DNA of 64,000 bases from Distichodus sexfasciatus (GCA_032718565.1 JAVGVS010000306.1:469388-533387), one strand, 5' to 3'; shown: positions 10,831 through 21,894, numbered from the stretch's first letter. The notes: generated by a model not told the origin, from the letters alone. Numbers and translations are program-made.

Positions 10831-11383
10831 GTTCTTAGCCATTTTAAGAGCCTGAACATTTTCCAGCGTTCTTCTGTCCCTTCATTTGTTAGCTAATATT
10901 ATTTGAATAGCAGATGCTAGACATAAATGCTTCATATTATGTTTTCCAGAAGGACCAGAGCTACTCGTTTATGTATATAAACTGTGAAAAATGCCAATAA
11001 AAACCTGATATCATCTTATTAATAACCTTTTTTGAGTTTTCCTCTATTCTTTTTTTACCTTAATTAAAAAATATTGTGTTTTCAGGTTTCGTGAAGATTT
11101 TGCTGCAAGTTGAGCTCTCATCATATTCAATTGACAAATGTCTCACAAAAATAAGAAAGTATTAATGAATAAGAGAATGTTCAAAAGTGAAAAAAAGTGG
11201 ATTTTGAGAGAATAAATTTCTGGTGAATGAGGCCGAAAAACTAAAAATAATCTATTAATTGATTTATATTAGAAGCAGCATCAGAAATTGCAAATCACAG
11301 TTCCCAAATTTGTCAGATTTTTGTGATGTCTCTATATTGAAACTATTCATTTTATCACAAAAAAGCAAAATACTACTGCTACT
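10831..11383. other. AT-rich DNA, nothing recognised
   Basis: Unique AT-rich sequence including 'ccaataaaaacctg' near 10995; no gene or element recognised. Confidence 0.35.

Positions 11384-11434
<51 letters not shown>
11384..11434. repeat. (TAA)n microsatellite
   Basis: About 17 perfect TAA units; explains the poly-isoleucine in frames on both strands. Confidence 0.95.
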
Positions 11435-11880
11435 TGCAAAAAATACAGCCAAAAGATAGACAAACAAAAAAACTGAAATCAACAGATGAAAATTAGCAAC
11501 AACTAAAATATACTGTATCATTAGTTTAAAAATGAAAAAGTTGGGCCACAATAAATTAAAGTAATATTAAAAGTCGGGTTAAGATATGAGGGTTTTTTTT
11601 TTAAGTTTTTAAAAATGTGATTAAACTTCTCTACTCTGATCAAATCTTCTCTAATTCTCTAAATACCCCAATAACCAAGACAACTATCAATACAATAGTA
11701 TTAATAACATTTTCTTATTATTAATCAATTTAATATTAATAATAGCTATTAATAATAATAAATATTTAAACCAGATTTTTCAATAAAACAAATATCTGAC
11801 TTAAGCTATATTATTTGAGTGTGAAAAGGCAGTGTTTTATGTGTGAAAATCTAATAATAATATCTTAAAAATGAATAATA
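11435..11880. other. AT-rich DNA, nothing recognised
   Basis: AT-rich with scattered TAATAA phrases around 11700-11770 and 11850. Confidence 0.35.
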
Positions 11881-12029
11881 GGGATGAAGAGGAAGGGAGG
11901 CGGAGTGCTGGTGTTGGGAGTGTGTGGTGATGACCGTGTTTGCACATGTTGGAGTGTGTTTGCCTGGTTCTGTGTGCTTCTTATTAACACTTTGGTGGTT
12001 TGGGAGCTGTGTAAGAGATGCCACAGTTA

Positions 12030-12200
12030 CAACACACACACACACACACACATTCACACACTGACCTCATTAGTGGACTGCTGCAAGTGTTTGAGGGTGT
12101 TAACATGGCAGCAGCAGCAGGGGTGGCAGTGTCCTGTTGAATGCTGAAAGCGGTCCAATCCTGTCGTCCTGCGCTGACACACACACACACACACTAAAAT
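12030..12200. repeat. Two short (CA)n tracts around a unique 110-bp core
   Basis: CA tracts at about 12032-12055 and 12177-12196 flank unique sequence with a (GCA)5 run at 12107-12121. Open frames read through CA as TH/VC repeats only. Confidence 0.8.
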
Positions 12201-12364
12201 GAATATATTATTTTCTCTACTGTTGAAACCAACTGCCCACTGTGTCACTCTATCTAAAATCTCTAATTCCGTCTCTCACTTTCAGTCAGACTTTTCTTAC
12301 TTTGCCTTCACGCACTATTTCTGTCACTGAAACAACAGAATTAGGTTTTAAAACTTAAATTTAA

Positions 12365-12575
12365 TGAAAGTCATATTTATTTATTTGGTTTTATTTGAAG
12401 AAAGATGACTGTCTCTTTGGTTTAACTCAAGAAAAATGTCGGTTTAACTTTTTAGTTGAGTTAGTTTTACTTGAAGTAAAATGTCCGTCTTTTTAGCTTT
12501 ACTTGAAGAAGGTGCAATTTTTTGGTTTAACTTCACTAAGATGCCGGTCTCTTTGGTTTGACTTGAGTGAGACCA
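12365..12575. repeat. Degenerate tandem repeat, about 50-60 bp period
   Basis: The phrase 'gtctctttggtttaactt' (or near variants such as gtctttttagctttactt) recurs near 12410, 12450, 12490, 12525 and 12550, alternating with 'gaagaaagatg' and 'aagatgccg'. Old, diverged. Confidence 0.6.
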
Positions 12576-12604
12576 GCATATGTGCACTTGAGTGTGGGGT
12601 TGGT

Positions 12605-12690
12605 CCACTATGGTGCATCTCACTATGAGCTATGTTTGTTTAACTACGTATGCGACAAATAAAGAATTATGCATTTTTGCTTTGAATTTG
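12605..12690 (+). mobile_element. LINE-like 3' tail fragment
   Basis: Contains 'gtttaactacgtatgcgac' and 'aaataaagaatta', matching the tail consensus described at 3707. Confidence 0.45.
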
Positions 12691-12879
12691 CTCTGATTTG
12701 AATTTTCTGTTCAGTTGACCCTTTGGCACGAAATGAAGTCACAAACACCACTGGTCGACCAAAAGGGCACGGTACAGAGATCCTTTTTTGACTCACAGTG
12801 TAGGATATTTTTTCTGTAGGTTTTATTTTAAGATTTAGTTTCATATAGCACTTCTTTACCTCAATCAGTTTTAATTTAC

Positions 12880-12975
12880 ACAGTATTAGGAATGAATCTG
12901 GCTGCATTTCATTGTGTTATACCTGTATAACTGTGTGTATTAAAAATTAAAGAATCTTGATCTTGATCTGTGTAG
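12880..12975 (+). mobile_element. LINE-like 3' tail, (ttgatc)n end
   Basis: Reads 'ctgcatttcattgtgtta', 'tgtataactgtgtg', 'ttaaagaatcttgatct'. Directly parallel to the complement of 3707-3800. Confidence 0.6.
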
Positions 12976-13235
12976 AGACTCAGAACACTGCACAGAGCTG
13001 CTATTATTGCAGCGAGCCCCGAGATCAGCGACATTTTCACTTCGGCTGAAGCTGCTCACACCAGACAGCGCTTATTAAGTTTAGTGCTGTGATGTCTAAA
13101 TGCAGGTGAGAACAGCAAAAAGTGCTGAATCTCACATTCTCTCAACGTCCGGGTTCGATGCTGCTGGCACCGCTGGTCAAACCGCAGCAAAAATGACTGC
13201 GTGTACGTTCACCTAGATGTGTGTGTGTTTGTGTA
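12976..13235. other. Candidate conserved non-coding element
   Basis: Unique island with 'gctgctattattgcagcg', 'gcgcttattaagtttag'. No frame or repeat. Confidence 0.35.
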
Positions 13236-13645
13236 TGTGAGGCCGACCCGGGAGGTCAGTAGGAATTTATTAAGTTATCGATCGTCCCGTTGGGTTATCA
13301 CGCCTTAGTCGCGTGGACGAGGGAGGGGCCTAATAAAAAATTTTTTTTAGGAAGGTGAGGGATCTTAATTCTGCCAACTCGGCCAAATATTAATCTCCTA
13401 ATTTTTAATTTTTAATCCAGACAGAAAAGGTGGAGGGGGGGAAACGAATGCCTCCTCCATCCGGCCGGGGAATGGTAAATAATTAAAATTGAAAATTGAT
13501 TGTTTGCGGCGGGGCCCTTTAGATTTATGTGAGCGGGGGCCCGGTGCTCACCCCGAGGGAGCCACTCCCACCTCGGCCCCCCGAATCCAGCGGGCTAAGC
13601 ATTTTTTCACACAATTCCAAACCTTCTCCCCTTACCACACACACC
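13236..13645. other. Strong candidate conserved non-coding element
   Basis: Alternates GC-rich and homeodomain-like AT-rich blocks: 'gaatttattaagttatcg', 'tatcacgccttagtcgc', 'cctaatttttaattttta', 'ggtaaataattaaaattg', then 'gcggggccctttagat'. There is no sustained frame and no repeat family. This patchwork is the typical appearance of developmental enhancers in fish. Conservation not testable here. Confidence 0.5.
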
Positions 13646-13655
13646 TAATATGCTA

Positions 13656-13698
13656 AGGAGAGAGAGAGAGAGGAGAGTGTGAGAGAGAGGAAGGCTTA
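13656..13698. repeat. (GA)n microsatellite
   Basis: Short gagagaga run with interruptions. Confidence 0.85.
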
Positions 13699-13955
13699 GA
13701 CGAATACAATGACATTTTATTATGTTTAAAAAAATCAATGGATTGAATCCCACCCCCAGCCCCTCTCCCCTACCACCACCCCACCCCTCATCCGCTCCCC
13801 CACTCCGGCCGTCTAATATTTATTTCAATGGCCTGTCAATAAATGTAACAAGGTTAGTTTTTATATCAGTTTACTCAGGGAATTTGATTGAAGGAAGTGA
13901 TATTTGTTATGCCTGATTAAAAAAAGAGGCCAGATCAATATAAGAGACTGTAGAC

Positions 13956-13957
<2 letters not shown>
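13699..13957. other. C-rich tract and unique DNA
   Basis: Pyrimidine-rich 13745-13810 (cccacccc/ctcccc phrases), then unique DNA with 'aatatttatttcaatgg'. Could extend the preceding CNE candidate. Confidence 0.3.
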
Positions 13958-13991
<34 letters not shown>

Positions 13992-14585
13992 CACACTGTC
14001 TTGTATTACTATCTTTGTGAGGTCTTTCCATAGACTCCCATAATGACTAAAGTACATAATTTTACACCTACACGTAATCCTAACCCTAACCTTGACCTCA
14101 GTAACCAAAAGCACATCTTTTACCTCTTTTAGTTTCTCAAATAAAACAAGCACATTTTCTATGAAGATATTTTTCCTCATGGGGACCTCTCAAATGTCCC
14201 CACAAAACCCAAAAAACAGATAAAAGTAATTTTAGGGGACAAAAGGCCCCCATAATGCGAAAAATACATGGCCCCACACACACACACACACACACACACA
14301 GTCTTGTAAAACTATCTTTGTGGGAACATTCCATAGACTCAAGATTCAAGATTCAACATATAACACTAACCATAACCTTAACCTCAGTAGCCAAGTGCAC
14401 ATCTTTTACCTCTCTTAGCTTCTCCAATAAAGTATGCACATTTTCTATAAAGTCATTTCTCCTCATGGGGACCTCTCAAACGTCCCTACAAAGCCATAAA
14501 AAATGAATGAAAGTGATTTTAGGGGACGAAAAGCCCCAAAACGTCTCCACAATGCCTAAAAACATAGTACACACACGCACATACA
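13958..14585. repeat. CA-anchored tandem duplication, about 320-bp unit, two copies
   Basis: Each unit starts with (CA)n then 'gtcttgta…actatctttgtg', 'ccatagactc', 'accttaacctcagta' or 'aaccttgacctcagta', 'cacatcttttacctct', 'cctcatggggacctctc', 'aattttaggggac' and 'aatgc'. Copies begin near 13958 and 14276. The first holds 'taaccctaacc', telomere-like in sequence but part of the unit. Confidence 0.85.
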
Positions 14586-14618
14586 TGCACATGCAAATAC
14601 ACACATACAGTGGTAATG

Positions 14619-14922
14619 TAGGTACTGTGCAAAAAAATTGAATCGAATCACGATTCTTGCTCTGTAGATTCGAAATCGATTCATGCATTTTTAAACTGAC
14701 GAAATAGCACTAGTTTACTTTTTCCCCCTGACATGAGTTCAGTTCGACAATCCTATAGATGGCAAAATGTCAAATTGTCAAATGGGAAAAGTTACTCAAA
14801 ACAGCAATCTGGAAACGATTCATCTATATACTGAATCATGAATCGTGAATCGCTTACGAATCGTGAATCGTGAGCCCAAGAATCGAAATCGTATCGTGTG
14901 ATTTTCTGAATGGTGCACCCCT
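14619..14922. mobile_element. hAT-type miniature element, internally palindromic
   Basis: Left 'taggtactgtgcaaaa' and right 'gaatggtgcaccccta' pair as rough terminal repeats. Internal 'gaatcgaatcacgattc' and 'gaatcgtgaatcgc' phrases occur in both orientations. No coding capacity. Target duplication not clear. Confidence 0.55.
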
Positions 14923-14957
14923 AGTAGCTACTGTCTGCACATTCCTTACTGTGACCA

Positions 14958-15532
14958 AAATCACACACACGCACATGCATGCATGAACACACACAGTCAT
15001 GTATGCACACACACACACACGCATGCATGCACAAACACACACATACCCATGTATGCACGCACAGACATGTATGCACACAGGCACACACTAAAGCACACAC
15101 ATGCACACACACATTCACACACACGCGCTCATGCACTCACATACACACAAACAGTCTCACACACATGCACACACACACTAACCTACACAGACACATAACC
15201 ATGCGCACACATGCTCATACACCCACACACACATCAATACACACAAACATACTCATAAAATGTATGCATGCACACACACACACACACACACACAAACCCA
15301 CACATTCATGCATGCACGCATACACAAACACACACATACAACTTCCACACACTCATTGACACAGACATATGTGCACTTACACACAAAACACACTCAAAAA
15401 TGCAAACACAAACCACACACGTTCATTCAGGCATGCACACACACATACACGCTCACAAACACACACACACGCACACGAACACACACACGCACACGCACAC
15501 ACACACACGCACACGAACACACACACAGTGTA
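14958..15532. repeat. Long interrupted (CA)n tract, about 575 bp
   Basis: Continuous CA/CACG/CATG/CATA alternating purine-pyrimidine DNA. Generates the spurious HTHTH frames on + and VCVCV on minus. Confidence 0.95.
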
Positions 15533-15619
15533 ATTGATTCCTCCCAGGTTCTGGCTGCTGGTAGGCTTTGTGTGGAGTCGACACACATGTGAGGCTGACA
15601 CACAGAGGAATTATAGCAG

Positions 15620-15778
15620 CGCTGACGGATTGTGTGTGTGTGTGTGTGTCTCTTTTTACCTCTCTCTGTTTCTCTGAGTGTGTGTGTGTGTGTAAGGGCC
15701 TGTGTGTGCATGCAATGTGTGTGTGCATTTGCATGGGAGTGTGTGTTTGTGTGTGTGTGTGTTTGTGTGTGTGTGGTC
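15620..15778. repeat. Interrupted (GT)n tract
   Basis: GT runs at 15631-15649, 15678-15692 and 15740-15773 with short unique spacers; mirrors the CA tract just upstream in the opposite strand sense. Confidence 0.9.
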
Positions 15779-15786
15779 CTGATTAT

Positions 15787-16075
15787 TATCCTCATCATGC
15801 CCCCTCAGCACACACACACCTCAACACACACACCTCAACACACTCTCCTCATCACGCCCCCTCAGCACATACACCTCAACACACTCTCCTCATCACGCCC
15901 CCTCAGCACACACACACCTCAACACACTCTCCTCATCATGCCCCCTCAACACACACACCTCAACACACTCTCCTCATCACGCCCCCTCAACACACACACC
16001 TCAACACACTCTCCTCATCACGCCCCCTCAAAACACACACCTCAACACACACTCCTCAACACTCTCCTCAACACA
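15787..16075. repeat. 41-bp minisatellite, about seven copies
   Basis: Unit contains 'ctcctcatcacgccccctca' followed by gcacacacacctcaacacact. Copies are highly similar, so the array looks young. Frames read it as SSRPLSTHTPQHT-type repeats; not coding. Confidence 0.95.
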
Positions 16076-16084
16076 TGATAGACA

Positions 16085-16169
16085 GAGTGGGCGCGAGAGA
16101 GAGCAAGAAAGAGAGAAAACAAGTGTAAGAAAGTGAGAGATAATGTACAGAGGGTTTAGACAGACAAGG

Positions 16170-16220
<51 letters not shown>

Positions 16221-16430
16221 AAAGAAAATGAAATAGAGGGAAAGTAAGAGACAGAAAGATCAGATAGACAGGGAGAGACAGAGAAGTTAAAGAGACAGGC
16301 AACAAAAAGATGGACAGACAGACAGACAGACAGACAGACAGATAGATAGATAGATAGATAGATAAAGACAGAAAGATGGAGAGAGAGAGAGAGAGAGAGA
16401 GAGATAGAAGACAGTAGCAAAGAGAGTGAA
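16085..16430. repeat. Purine-rich tetranucleotide complex: (GAAA)n, (GACA)n(GATA)n, (GA)n
   Basis: (GAAA)n at about 16170-16220, (GACA)n at about 16313-16340 passing directly into (GATA)n to 16363, and (GA)n at 16379-16404. The 130- and 159-codon minus-strand frames are repeat artefacts. Confidence 0.95.
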
Positions 16431-16454
16431 GGGTTACAGATGTGGGTGAGCGCA

Positions 16455-16596
16455 AGTTGGAGGTGTGTGTGTGTGTGGGTGGGTGGGTGTGCGTGTGCGT
16501 GCGTGAGTGTGTGTGTGCGTGAGTGTGTGTGTGTGCGTGGGTGGGTGGGTGTGCGTGAGTGTGTGTGTGCGTGTGTGTGTGTGTGTGTGTGTTAGG
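16455..16596. repeat. (GT)n minisatellite with GGGT/GCGT variants
   Basis: GT tracts separated by 'gggtgggtgggtgtgcgtg' occur twice (near 16480 and 16537), a roughly 57-bp higher-order duplication. Confidence 0.9.
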
Positions 16597-17289
16597 GCTA
16601 GCCGTGCGGTGCTGTGTGGTTCTGTGCTGTGCCATGTTAATAAGGTGATGTGAAGCTATTTGCAGACTGATTAAAGGAATAAACAGAGGTGTGCTGTGTG
16701 AAGCAGGAGAAAAACAAATGCCTGTTTGTCACATGTGTGCGACTTGTTTGGATGTGGGTTTGTGTGCCAAAATATGGAGAGTGAAAACAGACACCTCTTC
16801 AACACACCTGCCCAGGACACACACACACCTGCACACACACACACACACACACACACTTTCCACTACATTGGGGAAAGATAGCCAGAAGCTTCTCAAACAC
16901 CCAGATAATTACAACATTTGCATCTTGTGCTTCATGGCTCTGCTTCTTTGCACAGAACTGTTAACATTAGGGTAGCGCGTCAAACATCAACACACACACA
17001 CACATTTTATATTTAAACATTCTATAATAAAAACACTTTAATACTGTTTCAATTATAATATGTCTCAATTCAGAACTTTTTAAGAATGTCACACATTCAC
17101 CAGTCCATAAATCCAGCTTTGCTTTGCTGTCATACGAAATGTAATGTTCTTCCAAATTTTTCATTTGACCTCTCTCAGTAAAAATTCAACTCCAAAAAAA
17201 TTACAGGAAATTTAGATTCTGTTGAAAACAGTTAAAAGTTGAACTCACTGTAGAGATAAGTATGCAGCATTCCAACACATGAAACTACT
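16597..17289. other. Unique DNA with (CA)n at 16818-16857
   Basis: Unique island near 16630-16810 (for example 'taataaggtgatgtgaagc'), a CA microsatellite, a second short CA at 16990-17005, then AT-rich DNA. No gene recognised. Confidence 0.35.
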
Positions 17290-17433
17290 GTAAAAGCAGA
17301 ATTACTGTCATTATTTTTGGCATATTTTGTCATTTTTGGTGCTGAATCCTACGTTTTGTTACTAATTAATTGTAATATAGTTTCCTTTTAGAGCACTTTG
17401 CACATAACGCTGAAGATGATATTCAATGCATAA
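17290..17433 (+). repeat. Diverged direct repeat, copy 1
   Basis: Shares 'ttgtcatttttggt', 'actaattaatt', 'aaggtgatatt'-like 'gaagatgatattcaatgca' with 18335-18475. Part of an unclassified dispersed element containing 'actgtaaaa' phrases. Confidence 0.6.
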
Positions 17434-17640
17434 CATTCATTCATTATCCGAACTGCTCAGTCTCAACTGGGGTCGCGGGGGGACCGGAGCCTATCCCGGG
17501 AACTACCGGCCGCAAGGCGGGGGACAACCCTGGGCAGGTGCCAACACACCTCAGGGCACACACACTCACACAAACACACTCTCCTTCACACCTTTCGGGG
17601 CCAATTTAGATTTGCCAGTTAACCTATATTGCATGTCTTT
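17434..17640 (-). mobile_element. SINE family 1, 3' part only
   Basis: Runs from 'cattcattcattatccgaa' through 'ggagcctatcccgggaac' and 'ggccaatttaga' and stops at 'gcatgtctttg'. In the intact copies (21531, 30140) this is the 3' half; the tRNA-like promoter is absent, so this copy is 5'-truncated. Confidence 0.85.
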
Positions 17641-18109
17641 GTCTGTTTTTGTAGAATCGATTTCTCGATACCATGTTTGCTTTATCAAAACGTTTCAGAC
17701 ATTCTTCATATCCATCGACAATACGAGCTAAACTGAGAATACGTCTGCACTGCTTTTCAAATTTCTGTACAAAAATTACAGGAATGTACAGGAATTTAGA
17801 TACTCTCTTCAAAGCAGATAACTTTAATTTCAAAAGCCTACAAAATATTAATTATAAGCAATAGATTATGAGCATGCTGAGTTACAACCCATGGAACTAC
17901 TGTAAAATCACAGTAAAAATCTAAATCTGTATCTGCACAAATTATTGAAAATAATGCACAGACTCTAGTTCTCAACTGCTGTTACAATATCTACACATAC
18001 TTGATCCGACTTTACTGTTTTATTTCAGAGACTGTATAGAATTTTTCATGTTAAAACTGTTACCGACCTCATGCACATTCAGTGTAAGAGAACTCCAAAA
18101 CCATAATTG
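17641..18109. other. AT-rich DNA with 'actgtaaaatcacagtaaaa' phrases
   Basis: Looks like old transposon sequence (inverted actgtaaaa/ttacagt phrases near 17900) without definable ends. Confidence 0.3.
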
Positions 18110-18310
18110 TAGGCTGAATAGCGCATCCTTATTGTGTCTCTTTCTCCTTCTAGTTTAAAGTTCATATTTTATATTCTTTTTATATATTGTTTATTCTATG
18201 TCCTTTATTTGTTCTTTGTTCCTTGTTCTTTGCACTGTTAAAACTGGAGCCATGTCGTCCCGTCTCTACTCGTACAGTATTACTTTGACTTTGACTTTGA
18301 CTTGAAATAT
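18110..18310 (+). mobile_element. LINE-like 3' end, (tttgac)n type
   Basis: Reads 'tctagtttaaagttcat', 'tgcactgttaaaactgg', 'agccatgtcgtcccgtctc', then 'ttgactttgactttgac'. A parallel copy is at 61380-61625, giving two members of one family; no reverse transcriptase is present. Confidence 0.65.
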
Positions 18311-18334
18311 AAAAACATGTAAAAATGTTAAAAA

Positions 18335-18475
18335 TGAGTCATTACTATTCACCATAATTTGTCATTTTTGGTATTGAATGAACTGTAGTGTCACTAATTA
18401 ATTACAATGCATTTACCTCTTACAGGATATTTCATCTAGCTGAAGGTGATATTTTATGCATTAGTTTTTTTTTCA
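18335..18475 (+). repeat. Diverged direct repeat, copy 2
   Basis: Partner of 17290-17433, about 1.04 kb downstream; see that entry for shared blocks. Confidence 0.6.
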
Positions 18476-19085
18476 TTACAATATTTACTGTAAGATGTGT
18501 TTTACTTTTAAACATCACTGTGTGGAATGTAAGATATATAAAACACATAATATATATTTATTTTGCAATGCTTCATATTGTTGGTGATTTTTTGTTCGTT
18601 GTCCTTTCTCTGACAAAAAAGTCCAATAAAAAATTTGGCAGCGTGAAGTGTTTTGGTGTTAGTTTTTGATGCATTTTGCAGAAAATTCACTGTGTTCATG
18701 AGTGTGTTTGTAAAGCTCAGCGTGTACATTGTTTTGAGTGGACATGGTATTAAGACAAACGTGAAAATGATTGTAAAAAGCTTGTAATTTCTCTCTTAGT
18801 TATTTTTAATTTCATCAAATTAAACCAATATCTTACACTTACAATATCATTTCAAGATAAACGTTCAAAGGTGAAGTTGTGCTTACTTTTTGTTTTCTGT
18901 TTTTATTCCCTAAACTGTTTTTTGCAACATTAATATATTTATTTGAAACCTTCCAAAAACTTGAATATGTAACAGTGTAATTTCTATTCAGAATTATACA
19001 TAACTACCAGCATGCCACTGATCCTTTTTCACATAAAAATAAGAAAATAAGACGGAAGCGGGAAGGAATTCATGTAAATGTATTA
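18476..19085. other. AT-rich DNA, nothing recognised
   Basis: Overlapping short frames on both strands without recognisable domains. Confidence 0.35.
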
Positions 19086-19345
19086 AATATTTGTACGACA
19101 AAATAGTAGATGATGTGCGAGGCAGGCAGGCCGGCCCTCTTCATCGTACATTCTGCTTGATGAGTGTAAACGGCCGTCTTGTTTTCCATTAAACACTAAT
19201 GTGTGTGTGTGTGTGTGTGTGTGTGTCGGGGAAGAAGCCAGGCCTGAGGAAGAGGAGGGAGAGTGAGCTCTCACACCATTAAATATCCATGCTGATGGGG
19301 CTGGTCCAGTCTCAACTCTCACACTAACACACACTCACACACACA
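19086..19345. other. Candidate conserved non-coding element split by (GT)n
   Basis: Unique 'ggccggccctcttcatcg', 'gtaaacggccgtcttg', 'ccattaaacactaatg' then (GT)n at 19199-19226, then 'caccattaaatatccatgc' and 'gatggggctggtccag'. Texture of a regulatory island with a microsatellite expansion inside. Confidence 0.4.
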
Positions 19346-19399
19346 CTATGGAGAGAGTGTGTGGCTTCTGCCGTGTTGGAGCTGGAACATGCACACACA

Positions 19400-20310
19400 C
19401 ACACATTCACTCACGGTTAAATCGATGGACATATTTAAACTTTTCATATCTTTTAGAGGAGATCAGGAGTCTCATAACCACACTTTCTGTCTCTCATTCT
19501 CTCACACACACACACACACACACATGCAAACTCATGGACAAATCTTAATCTTACCCATCATTTAGGGGACAACAGGGATCTCATAATCACACACAGCGAT
19601 CACTACGGGGACCGAGATTTTAGGGGAGAAGTTGAGTTTGAATAAAAATTTTGGGTTTTATGTCCCCAAAATGACACACGTCCCCACTTTATGCGTCTGT
19701 GATCAGGTCAAAGTCCCCATATTGAGGTATACAATCACACACACACACACACACTTTTTAAGTATATACGCATTATGGGGACTTTTAAATGGGAAATTAA
19801 ATTTGATGAAATAGATACAGGATGTTGCAGAGGTGAACTTTGCGGGGATGTGGTTTTATGTCACCACAATGACACAGATCCACGTATTGTTGGTGTGCAA
19901 ATTGGTCCAAAGTCCTCATATTGGGAGGCTCTCACACACACACACACACACACACTCTTGTTAAAGGCTTTGACCATTAAGTAAGTTCAACTTGAATAAA
20001 AATTGTGGGTTTTATGTCCCCATAATGACACATGTCCCCACTTTATGGGCGACACACTAACACACACACACACTTTTTAAGGATATGATCAAGATGGGAT
20101 TTATTAGATTGTAAATGGGGAGATTAAATTTGATAGGTATTTTCTAGAGATTAACTTTGTGGGGACTTAGTTTTATGTCTCCACAATGACACAGGTCCCC
20201 ATGAACAACTTCATGGACAAATCTTAACTTTTCATATTTTTTAGAGGACGATTAGGGCATCATAATCACAAACACACACATACACTTACACACACATGCA
20301 AAATGTTGAA
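19400..20310. repeat. CA-anchored tandem array, period about 320-350 bp
   Basis: 'tgaataaaaattttgggttt' near 19640 and the near-identical block near 19993 are about 353 bp apart; 'gacttttaaatgggaaatta' versus 'gattgtaaatggggagatta' and repeated 'tatgtccccataatgacac' show the same. Another block ('catggacaaatcttaa') recurs near 19533 and 20213. Related in design to 13958-14585. Confidence 0.8.
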
Positions 20311-20640
20311 TGTTGAAAATATTAAAATAATAATAAATTGAAAGAATAAATTAATAAGATAATGAATAATAGCTAATTTTATGTTTACAACCTTTCTCAT
20401 TTCAACTTCAAGGGACAAAATGTTCACTTACTGCCCGAAATTTCCCACTCAGTGGGGTATCACAGGAATCACAGATGCTTAATATTTGTGTATTTATTCA
20501 TGTACAGTAATTGGAGAAACAGAATGAAATCTGTGACACCTGATCTGACATGACATTAATGACCTGCTAGGACTTAACAAACTAGACTCCTGAAACCGAA
20601 TGCTGTAACATTATGATGAAGAGAGAAAAACGACAAACAG
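20311..20640. other. AT-rich DNA, nothing recognised
   Basis: No repeat or gene recognised. Confidence 0.35.
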
Positions 20641-21235
20641 AGCAATGCATTTAACAGGGCTCAGCTCAGCCAGCTTTCCCAGCCGAGCTGCTCCACTGTT
20701 GCATAAAGATCCTGTTCCCAGGAGTCACCTCAGAGACAGAGAGAGAGAAGGAGGGGGAGAAAAAGAGAGAGAGAGAGAGAGAAAGAGAGAGCGAGAGGGA
20801 GCTCATCCTCAGGTAATCATGCCGGCGTTTAATCTCGGCATAACGATGTTAGCTGCGGTCTGCCAGAGAAAGTTAAATATTCACGTTACAAGGCAATCTA
20901 CTCAGTGTTCAAACAAAGTGGCCCTGCCAAGTTCAGCCATGTATGGAGCGTGGCGCTGAGAGAGCGACTGTGTGGCACGGCGACGCGGCCGAGAGCTGCT
21001 TTATTATTCACACAGGGCATAATAAAGCCGGGGTCTATTCAGTTAGCACTTAAACTCCCTTCACTTTAACGGTTAAGCCTTAATGCAACAAGGCTGATTT
21101 GGACACGTCCTATTAATAGTCTCCCGGCTGCTTCTTCACGCCCAGGTCCGTTAATAAGAGCTGGAGGATGATTAATTTTTAGGTTCCTGTCCTGGACTGG
21201 CAGTAGGACAGTGTGTATTTATAGTGGTGGTGTGT
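20641..21235. other. Strong candidate conserved non-coding element
   Basis: After a (GA)n run (20755-20800), unique DNA carries 'gcgtttaatctcggcata', 'ctttattattcacacagg', 'gcataataaagccggg', 'ccttaatgcaacaaggc', 'cctattaatagtctccc', 'gttaataagagctgg', 'gatgattaatttttagg'. Dense ATTA/TAAT cores among GC-rich segments, no long frame, no repeat family. Confidence 0.5.
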
Positions 21236-21515
21236 GTGTGAGTGTGTGTGTTTGCATGTATGTCAGGGTACAGTGTCAGTGAAGGTGTGTGTATATGTGA
21301 TACAAATATGTTGTTATCAGCATGTTCTGTGTTGGTGGATGTTGTAAGTGTCTAACAGTGTGCTTGTTAGAGCAGCTTTATAGGTGGTTTTGACAGCCTA
21401 ATTGGCCCCTAATAATATAAAAATCTGAAATTTGTCATTTTTCTCTAAGAGGAAAATAAGTATAAAAATTCAGCGGTGTGTGTTATAGGGTGTTTTGAGG
21501 ACCTAAAAGGCTTTT
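21236..21515. other. GT-rich then unique DNA
   Basis: Short GT stretches near 21228-21260 and 21280-21300, then unique AT-rich DNA leading to the SINE insertion site. Confidence 0.4.
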
Positions 21516-21530
21516 AATGATATAAAAACA

Positions 21531-21894
21531 GGTGCGGCATGGTGGTGCGGTGGTTAGTGCTGCCGTCTCACAGCTACAAGGTCCTGGGGTCGATTCGGCC
21601 GTGTGGTCTTTCTGTGTGGAGTTTGCATGCTCTCCCCGTGTTCACGTGGGTTTCCTCCGGGTGCTCTGGTTTCCTCCCACAGTCCAAAGGAATGCACTAT
21701 AGGTTAATTTGCGACTCTTAATTGGCCCCGGAAGGTGTGAATGTGTTTGTGGCTGTGTGAGTATGTGTGCCCTATGGTGTGTTGACGCCTGCCCAGGGTT
21801 GGTCCCCACCTTGCGAACATAAGTTCCCGGGATAGGCTCCGGTCCCTGCGACTCTGATAGGGATTAAACGGTTGAGATAATTAATGAATGAATG
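21531..21894 (+). mobile_element. SINE family 1, full length with perfect 15-bp target duplication
   Basis: Flanked by 'aatgatataaaaaca' at 21516-21530 and again at 21895-21909. The head has a tRNA-like A box ('ggtggttagtgctgcc') and B-box-like region ('ggtcctggggtcgattc'), consistent with RNA polymerase III origin. The body holds 'tttctgtgtggagtttgcat', 'cctcccacagtccaaagg', 'gggataggctccggtccc' and the tail is (gaat)n. The perfect duplication marks a clean retrotransposition. Confidence 0.95.

Noticed and set aside
14079..14100. Telomere-like ccctaaccctaacc
   Set aside because: Only about two units, inside a unit of a CA-anchored repeat that also lacks it in its second copy; not an interstitial telomere.
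14979..15798. His/Thr and Val/Cys frames
   Set aside because: CA and GT microsatellite translation.
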